From positions 27,776 through 91,775 of the forward strand of contig NZ_FODB01000004.1 of NCBI RefSeq assembly GCF_900110265.1: a stretch of DNA of 64,000 nucleotides. The letters run 5' to 3'. The position numbers and the translations under genes are program-made. The first letter of the stretch is position 1; every line of letters starts with the position of its first letter. This stretch comes from Vreelandella aquamarina (GTDB lineage: Bacteria > Pseudomonadota > Gammaproteobacteria > Pseudomonadales > Halomonadaceae). Of this stretch, positions 1-9,068 are shown one piece after another. A model generated the notes under the pieces. The model made no database searches. It saw nothing but the letters and a program-made list of their open reading frames with translations, and was not told where the DNA came from.

Positions 1-773
1 TCACCTTCAATCAGCGTCAGATCACCTGCTGGCGGTAACAGCTCCAAGATATCGCCTGGTTTTAAAACATCGTGGAAATGACAGCTGACTTGGCCCTGTT
101 CTTCGCGCTTGATCGAAATACGGTAGCTTCGACCGTTCGGTGTGTCCGAAAGGCTGTAATGCCGATAGACCAATTCGTCGTTAATAGTCAAACGTACGCC
201 GATATACTGCCCGGGCTCGTGGTTAGCCACGCGGCCCCCATCTTCGGGCTCAAGGATAAACGAGCGAATTAAAGTACTTTCCTGCTGGGTACTGGCAATC
301 TTGAAACGGCGTGTGCCGCGCCATCCGCCCGGGCGCTGCTCAAACTCACGATAGCGCTGGTCTTCGAGGTCAATTAACAGGGCGGCAAGCTCGTTATATA
401 GAGCGCCCCATGCATCGGCGATTTCCGGGGTGACAGCTTCACCCAGCACTTCGCCAATCGCTGCCAGCAGGCATTCGCCAACAATAGGGTACTGCTCGGG
501 AAGAATGCCTAGAGAGACGTGTTTGCTGACCACAACATCCAGAGTAGCCCGCGCCTGAGCTGGATTACTGCGTAGTTGCACATAGGCCAACACGGCGTTG
601 GCCAGGGCACGGGGCTGACCACCGCTTTGCTGATGAACCTCATTAAAGAGGGGCTTGACCTCTGGGTAACGGGTAAACATCAGCGGATAGAAGCGCTGTG
701 TAATCGCATTCAGGTGTTCGGCCACGACGGGAGCTGTCGCGTTGATCAGCTTTTCCTGCTCATGTGTTAGCAC
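1..773 (-). CDS. hmp: Flavohaemoglobin / nitric oxide dioxygenase (5' part, runs off the window)
   Basis: Oxidises nitric oxide to nitrate with O2 and NAD(P)H in the cytoplasm. About 257 codons are visible; the C-terminal NAD-binding part lies beyond position 1. The globin domain (residues about 1-140) has the haem-pocket residues at the same numbers as E. coli Hmp: Tyr29 (RFYP), Gln53 and proximal His85 (SKHVSLGI). The FAD/reductase domain begins near residue 150 and shows RHYSLSD. The start is GTG at 773-771; no ATG fits the alignment better. It is divergent from nnrS, and a near-perfect NsrR-type palindrome lies 21 bp upstream of the start, so NO-responsive repression is likely. The family assignment is secure. 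Confidence 0.95.
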   Translation of the reverse strand, partial: MLTHEQEKLINATAPVVAEHLNAITQRFYPLMFTRYPEVKPLFNEVHQQSGGQPRALANAVLAYVQLRSNPAQARATLDVVVSKHVSLGILPEQYPIVGECLLAAIGEVLGEAVTPEIADAWGALYNELAALLIDLEDQRYREFEQRPGGWRGTRRFKIASTQQESTLIRSFILEPEDGGRVANHEPGQYIGVRLTINDELVYRHYSLSDTPNGRSYRISIKREEQGQVSCHFHDVLKPGDILELLPPAGDLTLIEG

Positions 774-793
774 TGTTAATCCCTCGGTATATT

Positions 794-816
794 AAGAAGT
801 ATTTAAAATGAATCTT
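794..816. promoter_or_regulatory. NsrR-type operator, proximal to hmp
   Basis: An 11-1-11 inverted repeat with half-sites AAGAAGTATTT and AAATGAATCTT around a single A. This closely matches the established NsrR consensus (AAGATGYATTT, 1 nt, AAATRCATCTT). It lies 21 bp upstream of the hmp start codon, where it could block the promoter or early transcript. An nsrR gene is 1.3 kb away. Confidence 0.8.
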
Positions 817-845
817 AATGCGACGAGTCTGTAAATGCTAGCCAT

Positions 846-868
846 AAGATGTATTTTTGATGCATGTC
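846..868. promoter_or_regulatory. NsrR-type operator, between hmp and nnrS
   Basis: A second 11-1-11 palindrome with left half AAGATGTATTT (a perfect consensus half-site) and right half TGATGCATGTC. Its centre is 52 bp from that of the first site (about five helical turns), so one NsrR pair could serve both divergent genes. The regulatory role is inferred. Confidence 0.75.
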
Positions 869-931
869 ATGGTCTTTGTTGATAGCTAGGCGCACAATCA
901 TATTTCCAAGTAATTTAGTCGGGATTAAACC

Positions 932-2143
932 ATGCCAACGACCACCTCATCCCAGCCTGCTTCTAAGCTTGAGAATCTGCCATTAATGCGCCTGGCTTTT
1001 CGGCCCTTCTTTCTATTGGCCGCGCTGTTTAGTGTGGCCTCCCTATTGGTGTGGTTGGGCTTCTGGCATGGCAGTATTTTGCTGCGCCCTTATGGCGGCC
1101 TGGTGTTCTGGCATCAGCATGAAATGTTGTTTGGTTTTGCTGCGTCTGTGGTAGCGGGATTTTTACTGACTGCTGTGCGCAACTGGACCGGATTGCCGAG
1201 CTTAAGCGGCGCGCCGCTAATGGGTCTGGTGGTGTTATGGCTATTGGGCAGGGTGCTGATGGCTTTCCCCTTGGATTTGCCGGGGTGGCTGCTGCTGGCG
1301 GTTGATCTTGCGTTTCTGCCGGTGGTCGCCATTGTGATGGCGCGTCTGGTCATCACTGCAAAGCGGTGGCGCAACTTGATCTTTATACCCGTGCTGCTGC
1401 TGTTTGCCACGGCTAATCTGGCGATGCACTTAGGGGTGATTCAGGGTGACGCCGAGCTTATCCGCCAAGCCGCCTACTTAGCCGTGCTGTTAATCACACT
1501 GATGATGACAGTCGTTGGCGGACGCGTGATTGGCATGTTTACTGCGAACCGTTTGGGACGCACCAAACCTGAACCTATTGCTTTACTTGAAGGAGTGACG
1601 CTGGCTAGCACGGCTGGGGTTGTCGTGCTGCAGTTGATTATCATGCTGGATGTTGCCATTCCTGCGTCATTAATCGGCGGGGTGATGCTCTTAGCGGCGT
1701 TGGCCAATACTGTTCGCATGGCGCGCTGGGGTGGGCTGCACAGCTGGCGCGAACCTTTACTTTGGGGACTCCACGGTAGCTACGTCTGCATCCCGTTAGG
1801 GCTAATCATGTGGGTCTTGGCACTAATGGGGCTGATACGCACAGAACTAGCTATACATGCCCTGACCATTGGTGGCATGGGTGCCATGATGCTGGCCATG
1901 ATGGCCAGGGTTTCGCTAGGTCATACAGGCCGCCCCATACGCACCTTGCCCGGTATGGGTGTGGCGCTGGGCTTAATGCTAATAGCCGCCCTGGTGCGCT
2001 CACCCGTCTTGGCGATATTTCCCCAGATTACCCACTGGACCTACACGCTAAGCATTATCTTCTGGTGTGTAGCCTACGCAATATTCCTAGTGCATTACAC
2101 TTGGCCGTTAATGCAGGCGCGAGTCGACGGACAGGATGGCTAG
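932..2143 (+). CDS. nnrS: NnrS family haem-copper membrane protein
   Basis: A polytopic inner-membrane protein of 403 residues with about 12 hydrophobic segments. It starts with a PLMRLAFRPFFLLAALFS-type segment characteristic of NnrS. Members bind haem and copper and protect cells against nitrosative stress during denitrification; the biochemical activity is not settled. Its divergence from hmp across two NsrR boxes and the convergent nsrR gene support an NO-defence role. The Shine-Dalgarno sequence before the ATG is weak. Confidence 0.9.
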   Translation: MPTTTSSQPASKLENLPLMRLAFRPFFLLAALFSVASLLVWLGFWHGSILLRPYGGLVFWHQHEMLFGFAASVVAGFLLTAVRNWTGLPSLSGAPLMGLVVLWLLGRVLMAFPLDLPGWLLLAVDLAFLPVVAIVMARLVITAKRWRNLIFIPVLLLFATANLAMHLGVIQGDAELIRQAAYLAVLLITLMMTVVGGRVIGMFTANRLGRTKPEPIALLEGVTLASTAGVVVLQLIIMLDVAIPASLIGGVMLLAALANTVRMARWGGLHSWREPLLWGLHGSYVCIPLGLIMWVLALMGLIRTELAIHALTIGGMGAMMLAMMARVSLGHTGRPIRTLPGMGVALGLMLIAALVRSPVLAIFPQITHWTYTLSIIFWCVAYAIFLVHYTWPLMQARVDGQDG

Positions 2144-2149
2144 TGAGTG

Positions 2150-2596
2150 CTAAGCGCTGACAGTAGGAATGCGCATAAGTTGCGCCAGTTGAGAGCGTTG
2201 ATTGCCCAGGAGGTCGGCCAACGTATAGTGGTCGAGCACACCTAGAAATGCTGACAGTGCATCATTAAGAATCGGTTGAAGGCGACATGCCGGTGTAATG
2301 ATGCAGGCGTTGTCGCTATGAAAGCACTCCACTAACGCCATGTCGTTTTCCATCTCGCGTACCAGCTCGCCTAACCCAATGGTTGCAGGATCACGTGTCA
2401 GCAGTAAGCCGCCATTCTTGCCACGAATAGCGGTAACGTAGTTCTTTTGACTCAGCTCCTGCACGATTTTCATCAAATGATTGCGTGAGATATTAAACGT
2501 CTCGGCAATTTCATTAATCGTAGAGCGCTCCTCCCCCTTGGTAGCAAGAAATATCAATACGCGTATCGAATAATCGGTGAATCGGGTGAGATGCAT
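2150..2596 (-). CDS. nsrR: NO-sensing Rrf2-family repressor NsrR
   Basis: A 148-residue Rrf2-family regulator: an N-terminal winged helix (MHLTRFTDYSIRVLIFLA), a recognition region near NISRNHLMKIVQELS, then three cysteines (Cys91, Cys98, Cys104) that would hold the NO-sensitive iron-sulphur cluster. It is convergent with nnrS, with only a few bases between stops. The likely targets are the two palindromes between hmp and nnrS. The closely related IscR/RirA subfamilies are less likely given the neighbours and the Cys spacing. Confidence 0.93.
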   Translation of the reverse strand: MHLTRFTDYSIRVLIFLATKGEERSTINEIAETFNISRNHLMKIVQELSQKNYVTAIRGKNGGLLLTRDPATIGLGELVREMENDMALVECFHSDNACIITPACRLQPILNDALSAFLGVLDHYTLADLLGNQRSQLAQLMRIPTVSA

Positions 2597-2908
2597 GGAG
2601 TGCGTTTTGCTCCGAGAGTAATTCAGCTATAAAAAGTATGTTGTATGAATGTTCAGTGAGTTGCAATGTAAACGTGATTGAAGGCCTGCGAGCCTATCCA
2701 GCCTTGCTACAGCAAGCATTCGCGCACGGTGTAATTTCAACAGTGCCAACCGTCTATTCCTTTACGTTGGCCGCTCTATCACCTTGGGGGTAGATAGGGT
2801 GTATATGGAGGTAATCACGCAGTAATTCGCTTGTCGATCACGCAGAATCCACTCCATGGAACCCGCACTGTCGGGTATGCAAATTTCCGAGGAGCCTGGA
2901 GATCGACC
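2597..2908 (+). promoter_or_regulatory. Upstream region of the nar operon
   Basis: This 312-bp stretch has no convincing gene. It holds three heptamers ending in GTA in helical phase: GGGGGTA (2786-2792), GGGTGTA (2797-2803) and GGAGGTA (2807-2813). Two of them match the complement of the NarL heptamer TACYYMT at six of seven positions. A direct repeat ATCACGCAG occurs at 2814-2822 and 2837-2845. I saw no clear FNR/ANR palindrome (TTGAT-N4-ATCAA). The regulatory roles are inferred. Confidence 0.45.
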
Positions 2909-5900
2909 ATGAGTCACTTCATAGATCGGCTGAATTTCTTCCGCAAGTCCCGCGAGCCTTTTGCCAACGAACACGGTGAACTACGCAGCGAATCCCGCCA
3001 GTGGGAAGATAGTTATCGTGCCCGCTGGCAGCACGACAAAGTGGTACGCAGCACCCACGGGGTGAACTGCACCGGTTCATGTAGCTGGAAAATCTACGTT
3101 AAGAACGGTTTGGTTACCTGGGAAACCCAGCAGACCGACTATCCGCGCACCCGTCCTGATCTGCCTAACCATGAACCGCGTGGCTGCCCACGCGGTGCCA
3201 GCTACTCCTGGTATCTGTACAGCGCCAACCGACTCAAGTACCCCTTAGTGCGCAAGCCGCTGCTGGCGCTATGGCGCGAAGCACTCAAGGCGAATCCCGA
3301 CCCGGTGGATGCCTGGGCGTCGATTGTCGAAGACCCCGCCAAGACCAAGCAGTACAAGCGTGCCCGCGGTATGGGCGGCTTCGTGCGCGGTAATTGGGAC
3401 GAGCTCAATGAGCTGGTCGCGGCCTCGAACGTCTACACCGCCAAGCAGTATGGCCCCGACCGGATCATTGGCTTTTCGCCGATTCCCGCCATGTCGATGG
3501 TCAGCTACGCGGCGGGTAGCCGTTATTTGTCGCTGATTGGCGGCGTCTGCATGAGCTTCTACGACTGGTACTGCGACTTGCCGCCAGCCTCACCAATGAC
3601 CTGGGGCGAGCAGACCGACGTACCTGAGTCCGCTGACTGGTACAACTCCGGCTACATTATCGCCTGGGGCTCCAACGTGCCCCAGACGCGTACCCCGGAC
3701 GCCCACTTCTTTACCGAAGTGCGCTACAAGGGCACCAAGACGGTCTCGATCACCCCGGATTACGCCGAAGTCTCCAAACTCACCGACGAGTGGCTGTCCG
3801 CCAAACAGGGCACCGATGCCGCCCTGGCCATGGCCATGGGCCATGTCATCCTCAAAGAGTTCCACCTTGAGAACCCCAGTGCTTACTTCACCGACTATGT
3901 GCGCCGCTATACCGACATGCCATTCCTGGTGGAGCTGGAAGTGCGTGAAGATGGCAGCTTCGCACCAGGCCGCCAACTGCGTGCCAGTGATTTTGATGCT
4001 GCCCTGGGCCAGGAAAACAATCCCGAGTGGAAAACCGTTGCCTGGGACGAAACCCGTGACCAGCTGGTGGTACCACGCGGTTCCATCGGTTTCCGTTGGG
4101 GGGAAACCGGTGACGAAGTGGGCAAGTGGAACCTGGAATCGCTGGACGCCGCTGGCACTGAAATCAAGCCGTTGCTAAGCCTGGCCAACCACCACGATAG
4201 CGTTGCGCGCGTGGCGTTCCCTTACTTCGGCGGTATCGAGCACGAGCACTTTGAGCACGTTAAAGGGGCGGGTGTCGGCGCGGCTGACGACCTACTGTTC
4301 CACAATTTGCCCGCCAAACGCTTAAAGAGAGCCGATGGCAGCGAAATGCTGGCGGTCACCGTTTTTGATCTGATGTGTGCCAACTACGGTATCGACCGTG
4401 GCTTTGCCGGCGACGGCGAAGATGATGGCGCGACCTCGTTTGATCAGATTCGCCCCTATACCCCCGCGTGGCAGGAGAAAATCACCGGTGTCCCAGCAGA
4501 GCAGTGCACCCGCATTGCCCGTGAATTTGCCGACAACGCCCATAAAACCAACGGTCGTAGCATGATCATCGTCGGTGCCGGTATGAACCACTGGTACCAC
4601 ATGGACATGAACTACCGCGGCCTGATCAACATGCTGGTCATGTGCGGCTGCATCGGTCAGAGCGGTGGCGGCTGGGCTCACTATGTGGGTCAGGAAAAAC
4701 TGCGCCCGCAGACGGGCTGGACGCCGTTAGCCTTTGGCCTTGATTGGCAGCGTCCGCCGCGTCATATGAACTCCACCTCGTTCTTCTATAACCACTCCTC
4801 CCAGTGGCGCTACGAGAAGCTTGAGATTAAAGAAATTCTTTCGCCGTTGGCCAAGGCCGAGGATTACCCCGGTAGCCTGATCGACTTTAACGTGCGCGCT
4901 GAGCGTATGGGCTGGCTGCCGTCAGCACCTCAACTGGACGCTAACCCGCTGCGCCTGGCGAAAAAAGCTGAAGCCGCGGGTATGTCTACCGCCGACTATG
5001 CGGTTCAGCAGCTCAAGAGCGGCGAACTGCGCTTTGCCGCAGAAGACCCGGACGCGCCAGAGAACTTCCCGCGCAATATGTTCATCTGGCGCTCCAACCT
5101 GCTGGGCAGTTCCGGTAAGGGCCATGAGTATATGCTCAAGTACCTGCTGGGTACTCGTCACGGTATTCAGGGTAAAGACCTGGGCGACTTCGGTGGCCAG
5201 AAGCCCGAAGAAGTGGTATGGCGTGACGAGGCGCCGGAAGGCAAGATCGACCTGCTGGTGACGCTGGATTTCCGCATGTCCACCACCTGCCTCTACTCGG
5301 ATATCGTGCTGCCCACGGCGACCTGGTATGAGAAGGACGACCTTAACACTTCTGACATGCACCCCTTTATTCACCCCTTGACTGCCGCCACCGACCCGGC
5401 CTGGGAATCGCGCAGCGACTGGGATATTTACAAGGGTATTGCCAAGGCGTTTTCCAAGGTGTGTGTAGGCCACCTGGGCGAAGAGACCGACCTGGTCACG
5501 CTACCGATGCAGCACGACTCGCCAGGAGAGTTGGCCCAGCCGGCGGTGATGGATTGGAAGAAGGGCGAATGCGCGCCGATTCCCGGCAAGACCATGCCGT
5601 CGCTGATTGAAGTCAAGCGTAACTATCCCGAAACCTATGAGCGCTTCACCTCAGTAGGGCCGTTGCTGGAAAGCATCGGTAACGGTGGCAAGGGCATCGC
5701 CTGGAATACCGATGCTGAAGTCGAGCTGCTGGGCAAACTCAACCATCGCAAGTTGGATGGCCCACATAAAGGCCGCCCATTGATCGACAGCGCTATCGAT
5801 GCCGCTGAGATGATTCTGACCCTGGCACCGGAAACCAACGGCGCCGTGGCAGTAAAAGCGTGGGATGCACTCTCCAAAATTACCGGGCGTGATCACACGC

Positions 5901-6691
5901 ATTTGGCTAGGCCCAAACACGAAGAGAAAATTCGCTTTCGCGATATCGTCGCTCAGCCGCGCAAGATCATTTCCAGCCCGACCTGGTCCGGCCTAGAGGA
6001 TGAGCACGTCTCCTATAACGCCGGTTACACCAATGTTCACGAGCTGATTCCCTGGCGCACCGTGAGTGGACGTCAGCAGTTCTATCAGGATCATGCCTGG
6101 ATGCGCGCTTTCGGCGAAAGCCTGCTGGTCTATCGCCCGCCCATCGATACCAAGGCAGCCAAAGGCTTCACGCTGCCCGCCGACAATGGTTTCAAGAGCA
6201 AGGCGCTGAACTTCCTCACGCCGCACCAGAAGTGGGGCATTCACTCCACTTACTCCGACAATCTGCTGATGTTGACGCTCAACCGCGGCGGCCCGGTGGT
6301 GTGGCTCTCCGAGGCGGATGCAGCCGAGATCGATATCGAGGACAACGACTGGATCGAGGTCTACAACGCCAACGGCTCGATTGCCGCGCGGGCAGTGGTC
6401 AGCCAGCGGGTCAAGGCGGGTATGGTGATGATGTACCATGCCCAGGAACGCAACGTAAACGTTCCTGGCTCTGAGATAACCGGTACACGGGGCGGTATCC
6501 ACAACTCGGTCACCCGTGTTTGCCCCAAGCCCACCCATATGATCGGCGGCTACGCGCAGCTCTCTTACAGTTTTAATTACTACGGCACCGTCGGCTCAAA
6601 CCGCGATGAGTTCGTGTTAGTGCGCAAGATGAAACACGTTGACTGGCTGGATGGTGAAGGCAATGACAGCGTTCAGGAGGCCGTGAAATGA
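2909..6691 (+). CDS. narG: Respiratory nitrate reductase alpha subunit
   Basis: Catalytic molybdenum subunit that reduces nitrate to nitrite on the cytoplasmic side of the membrane, in complex with NarH and NarI. It has 1260 residues from the chosen ATG (E. coli NarG about 1247). His50, Cys54, Cys58 and Cys93 form the N-terminal H-C-C-C set of the FS0 cluster. The CDLPPASPMTWG stretch carries the conserved Asp region of the molybdenum site. An in-frame reading extends upstream to 2831, but only the ATG at 2909 has a good ribosome site (GGAG seven bases before) and starts like known NarG (MSHFIDRLNFF). It is the first gene of the operon and overlaps narH by 4 bp. Confidence 0.98.
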   Translation: MSHFIDRLNFFRKSREPFANEHGELRSESRQWEDSYRARWQHDKVVRSTHGVNCTGSCSWKIYVKNGLVTWETQQTDYPRTRPDLPNHEPRGCPRGASYSWYLYSANRLKYPLVRKPLLALWREALKANPDPVDAWASIVEDPAKTKQYKRARGMGGFVRGNWDELNELVAASNVYTAKQYGPDRIIGFSPIPAMSMVSYAAGSRYLSLIGGVCMSFYDWYCDLPPASPMTWGEQTDVPESADWYNSGYIIAWGSNVPQTRTPDAHFFTEVRYKGTKTVSITPDYAEVSKLTDEWLSAKQGTDAALAMAMGHVILKEFHLENPSAYFTDYVRRYTDMPFLVELEVREDGSFAPGRQLRASDFDAALGQENNPEWKTVAWDETRDQLVVPRGSIGFRWGETGDEVGKWNLESLDAAGTEIKPLLSLANHHDSVARVAFPYFGGIEHEHFEHVKGAGVGAADDLLFHNLPAKRLKRADGSEMLAVTVFDLMCANYGIDRGFAGDGEDDGATSFDQIRPYTPAWQEKITGVPAEQCTRIAREFADNAHKTNGRSMIIVGAGMNHWYHMDMNYRGLINMLVMCGCIGQSGGGWAHYVGQEKLRPQTGWTPLAFGLDWQRPPRHMNSTSFFYNHSSQWRYEKLEIKEILSPLAKAEDYPGSLIDFNVRAERMGWLPSAPQLDANPLRLAKKAEAAGMSTADYAVQQLKSGELRFAAEDPDAPENFPRNMFIWRSNLLGSSGKGHEYMLKYLLGTRHGIQGKDLGDFGGQKPEEVVWRDEAPEGKIDLLVTLDFRMSTTCLYSDIVLPTATWYEKDDLNTSDMHPFIHPLTAATDPAWESRSDWDIYKGIAKAFSKVCVGHLGEETDLVTLPMQHDSPGELAQPAVMDWKKGECAPIPGKTMPSLIEVKRNYPETYERFTSVGPLLESIGNGGKGIAWNTDAEVELLGKLNHRKLDGPHKGRPLIDSAIDAAEMILTLAPETNGAVAVKAWDALSKITGRDHTHLARPKHEEKIRFRDIVAQPRKIISSPTWSGLEDEHVSYNAGYTNVHELIPWRTVSGRQQFYQDHAWMRAFGESLLVYRPPIDTKAAKGFTLPADNGFKSKALNFLTPHQKWGIHSTYSDNLLMLTLNRGGPVVWLSEADAAEIDIEDNDWIEVYNANGSIAARAVVSQRVKAGMVMMYHAQERNVNVPGSEITGTRGGIHNSVTRVCPKPTHMIGGYAQLSYSFNYYGTVGSNRDEFVLVRKMKHVDWLDGEGNDSVQEAVK

Positions 6692-8250
6692 AAATTCGTT
6701 CTCAGGTAGGCATGGTTCTCAACCTTGATAAGTGTATCGGTTGCCACACCTGTTCGGTGACCTGCAAAAATGTCTGGACCAGTCGCGAAGGTATGGAGTA
6801 CGCCTGGTTCAACAATGTCGAGACTAAGCCCGGTATCGGCTATCCCAAAGAGTGGGAGAACCAGGCCAAGTGGAAGGGCGGCTGGATGCGCCGTACCGAT
6901 GGCCGGATTGAACCGCGTATTGGTGGCAAATGGCGGGTGCTGGCGAATATCTTCGCCAACCCCGACCTGCCCGAAATGGACGACTACTATGAGCCGTTCA
7001 CTTTCGACTACCAACACCTGCATACCGCCAAGATCGGCGAGCACCAGCCGGTGGCACGCCCACGCTCGCTGATTTCCGGTCAGCGCATGAAAAAGATCGA
7101 ATGGGGCCCGAACTGGGAAGAGATCCTGGGCACCGAGTTCGCCAAGCGGCGCAAAGACGCCAACTTCGACAAGGTGCAGGCAGATATCTATGGCCAGTTT
7201 GAAAACACCTTCATGATGTACCTGCCGCGACTGTGCGAGCACTGCTTGAACCCCACCTGCGTAGCCAGCTGCCCGAGCGGTGCCATCTACAAGCGGGAAG
7301 AGGACGGCATCGTTCTAATTGACCAGGACAAGTGCCGTGGCTGGCGGATGTGTATCTCCGGCTGCCCCTACAAAAAGATCTACTACAACTGGAAAAGCGG
7401 TAAGTCCGAAAAATGCATCTTCTGCTACCCGCGTATCGAGGCCGGTCAGCCGACTATTTGCTCCGAGACCTGTGTGGGCCGCATTCGCTATCTCGGTGTT
7501 CTGCTCTATGACGCTGACCGCATTGAAGAAGTGGCAAGCTCGCCGGATGAGCGTGATCTCTACCATCGCCAGTGCGAGATCTTCCTTGATCCCAATGATC
7601 CGGAAGTGATTGCCCAGGCCCGGCGGGATGGTATCCAGGAGAACGTCATCAAGGCGGCCCAAGCCTCACCGGTCTATAAGATGGCCATCGACTGGGGATT
7701 GGCGCTGCCGCTGCACCCGGAATACCGCACGCTGCCGATGGTGTGGTACGTGCCGCCGCTGTCGCCGATTCAGTCCGCCGCCGAGGCAGGCCATGTGGAG
7801 TTCGACGGCATCCTGCCCAAGATCGAATCACTGCGTATCCCGGTGAAGTACCTGGCTAACCTGTTGACAGCCGGCGAGGAAGAGCCTGTGGTGTTGGCGC
7901 TCAAGCGCTTAATGGCGATGCGTGTCTACATGCGCGGCAAGCACGTGGAGGGTACCCCCAACGCCGAAGTGCTCGATGCCGTGGGGCTGAGCGTGGCCCA
8001 AGTAGAGGAGATGTACCGCTACCTGGCCATTGCCAACTACGAGGATCGTTTCGTGATCCCCACCAGCCATCGGGAAATGGCCACCGAAGCCTTCCCTGAA
8101 CGGGGAGGATGCGGCTTTACCTTTGGTGATGGTTGCCACGGTGAGAGCCAGCCCAGCCTGTTCAATGGCCGTAAGCAGACCAGCGTTTTGGTAAAACCGG
8201 TAGAGGTCTTCGACCCGCAGCCACAATTTGAGGAGTCTCGTCATGACTGA
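6688..8250 (+). CDS. narH: Respiratory nitrate reductase beta subunit
   Basis: Iron-sulphur electron-transfer subunit between NarI and NarG, 520 residues. All four cluster-binding cysteine groups are visible: Cys16/19/22/26 (KCIGCHTCSVTC), CEHCLNPTCVASCP, CRGWRMCISGCP, where Trp replaces one Cys as expected for the 3Fe-4S cluster, and KCIFC with CSETC. The ATG overlaps the narG stop (ATGA), indicating translational coupling. Complete, with no unusual features. Confidence 0.98.
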   Translation: MKIRSQVGMVLNLDKCIGCHTCSVTCKNVWTSREGMEYAWFNNVETKPGIGYPKEWENQAKWKGGWMRRTDGRIEPRIGGKWRVLANIFANPDLPEMDDYYEPFTFDYQHLHTAKIGEHQPVARPRSLISGQRMKKIEWGPNWEEILGTEFAKRRKDANFDKVQADIYGQFENTFMMYLPRLCEHCLNPTCVASCPSGAIYKREEDGIVLIDQDKCRGWRMCISGCPYKKIYYNWKSGKSEKCIFCYPRIEAGQPTICSETCVGRIRYLGVLLYDADRIEEVASSPDERDLYHRQCEIFLDPNDPEVIAQARRDGIQENVIKAAQASPVYKMAIDWGLALPLHPEYRTLPMVWYVPPLSPIQSAAEAGHVEFDGILPKIESLRIPVKYLANLLTAGEEEPVVLALKRLMAMRVYMRGKHVEGTPNAEVLDAVGLSVAQVEEMYRYLAIANYEDRFVIPTSHREMATEAFPERGGCGFTFGDGCHGESQPSLFNGRKQTSVLVKPVEVFDPQPQFEESRHD

Positions 8251-9055
8251 AGCCGCTACCCAATCGCCCACCCCGGTAGAGCCGTCGTTCGAGCCGCTAC
8301 AGGGTATGCGAAGCCTGCGCGTACTGGCCCGCCTGCTCGATTACCCGACCCAGGAACTGCAGGATGCCAGCGGTGAGCTCATCGAAATCCTCAATGCCGA
8401 GCGCCGCCTGGGGGCGGCTCTCAAGTCGTCGCTAATGGAGTGGTGTCAGCGTCTCCAAGAGGGTGACTTGCTTGAGCTGCAGGCCGAGTACGTCGCCATG
8501 TTCGATAAGGGACGGGCTACCTCGCTGCTGCTATTCGAACACGTTCACGGCGAGTCCCGTGATCGTGGTCAGGCCATGGTGGATCTTATGGCTGAGTACA
8601 GCGCGGCCGGGTTCGAGTTGGATGCCCGTGAACTGCCCGATCATCTACCGGTATTTCTTGAATACCTTTCGATGTGCGACGAAGCCGAGATCGGCCGCTG
8701 GCTGGGCGAAATACGCCATATCCTGGCGCTGCTGACCGCACGACTGGAGGAGCGGGGAGCGGATCACGCGCTAGTACCGCTGTCACTTTTGGCGTTAATT
8801 GGGGCCGAGGGCGAGGTCGAAGAGCATCGGCCCCAGGTCAAAAAAGAAGCGCCTGACAACACGCCCGAAGCATTGGACGCCGTATGGGAAGAAGAGGCAG
8901 TACGCTTCTCGGCCACTTCTGACGAAGACTGCGCGCTGCAGTCTGCGGAAGGGCGGCGGCTTGCTGAACGCAAGAATGCGGTGCACAGCGACCCCGTCAA
9001 AATCATGCCGTCCGCCTGGAGCGCTTCCCCTCCCTCAACCGTGGCCGATCGCTAA
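8243..9055 (+). CDS. narJ: Nitrate reductase assembly chaperone NarJ
   Basis: System-specific chaperone needed for cofactor insertion into NarGH before membrane attachment; not part of the final enzyme. It has 270 residues, somewhat longer than E. coli NarJ (236), with a hydrophilic acidic C-terminal tail after about residue 200. A start 15 bases upstream is possible in frame, but ATG 8243 has AGGAG seven bases before it. It overlaps the narH end by 8 bp. The LLDYPTQEL and LLLFEHVHGESRDRGQAM segments are typical of the NarJ/TorD superfamily. Confidence 0.95.
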   Translation: MTEAATQSPTPVEPSFEPLQGMRSLRVLARLLDYPTQELQDASGELIEILNAERRLGAALKSSLMEWCQRLQEGDLLELQAEYVAMFDKGRATSLLLFEHVHGESRDRGQAMVDLMAEYSAAGFELDARELPDHLPVFLEYLSMCDEAEIGRWLGEIRHILALLTARLEERGADHALVPLSLLALIGAEGEVEEHRPQVKKEAPDNTPEALDAVWEEEAVRFSATSDEDCALQSAEGRRLAERKNAVHSDPVKIMPSAWSASPPSTVADR

Positions 9056-9068
9056 AAGGAGAAACGCC

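Noticed and set aside
2597..2908. FNR/ANR box upstream of narG
   Set aside because: I looked for TTGAT-N4-ATCAA and close variants and saw none good enough to list. This does not exclude a weak site.
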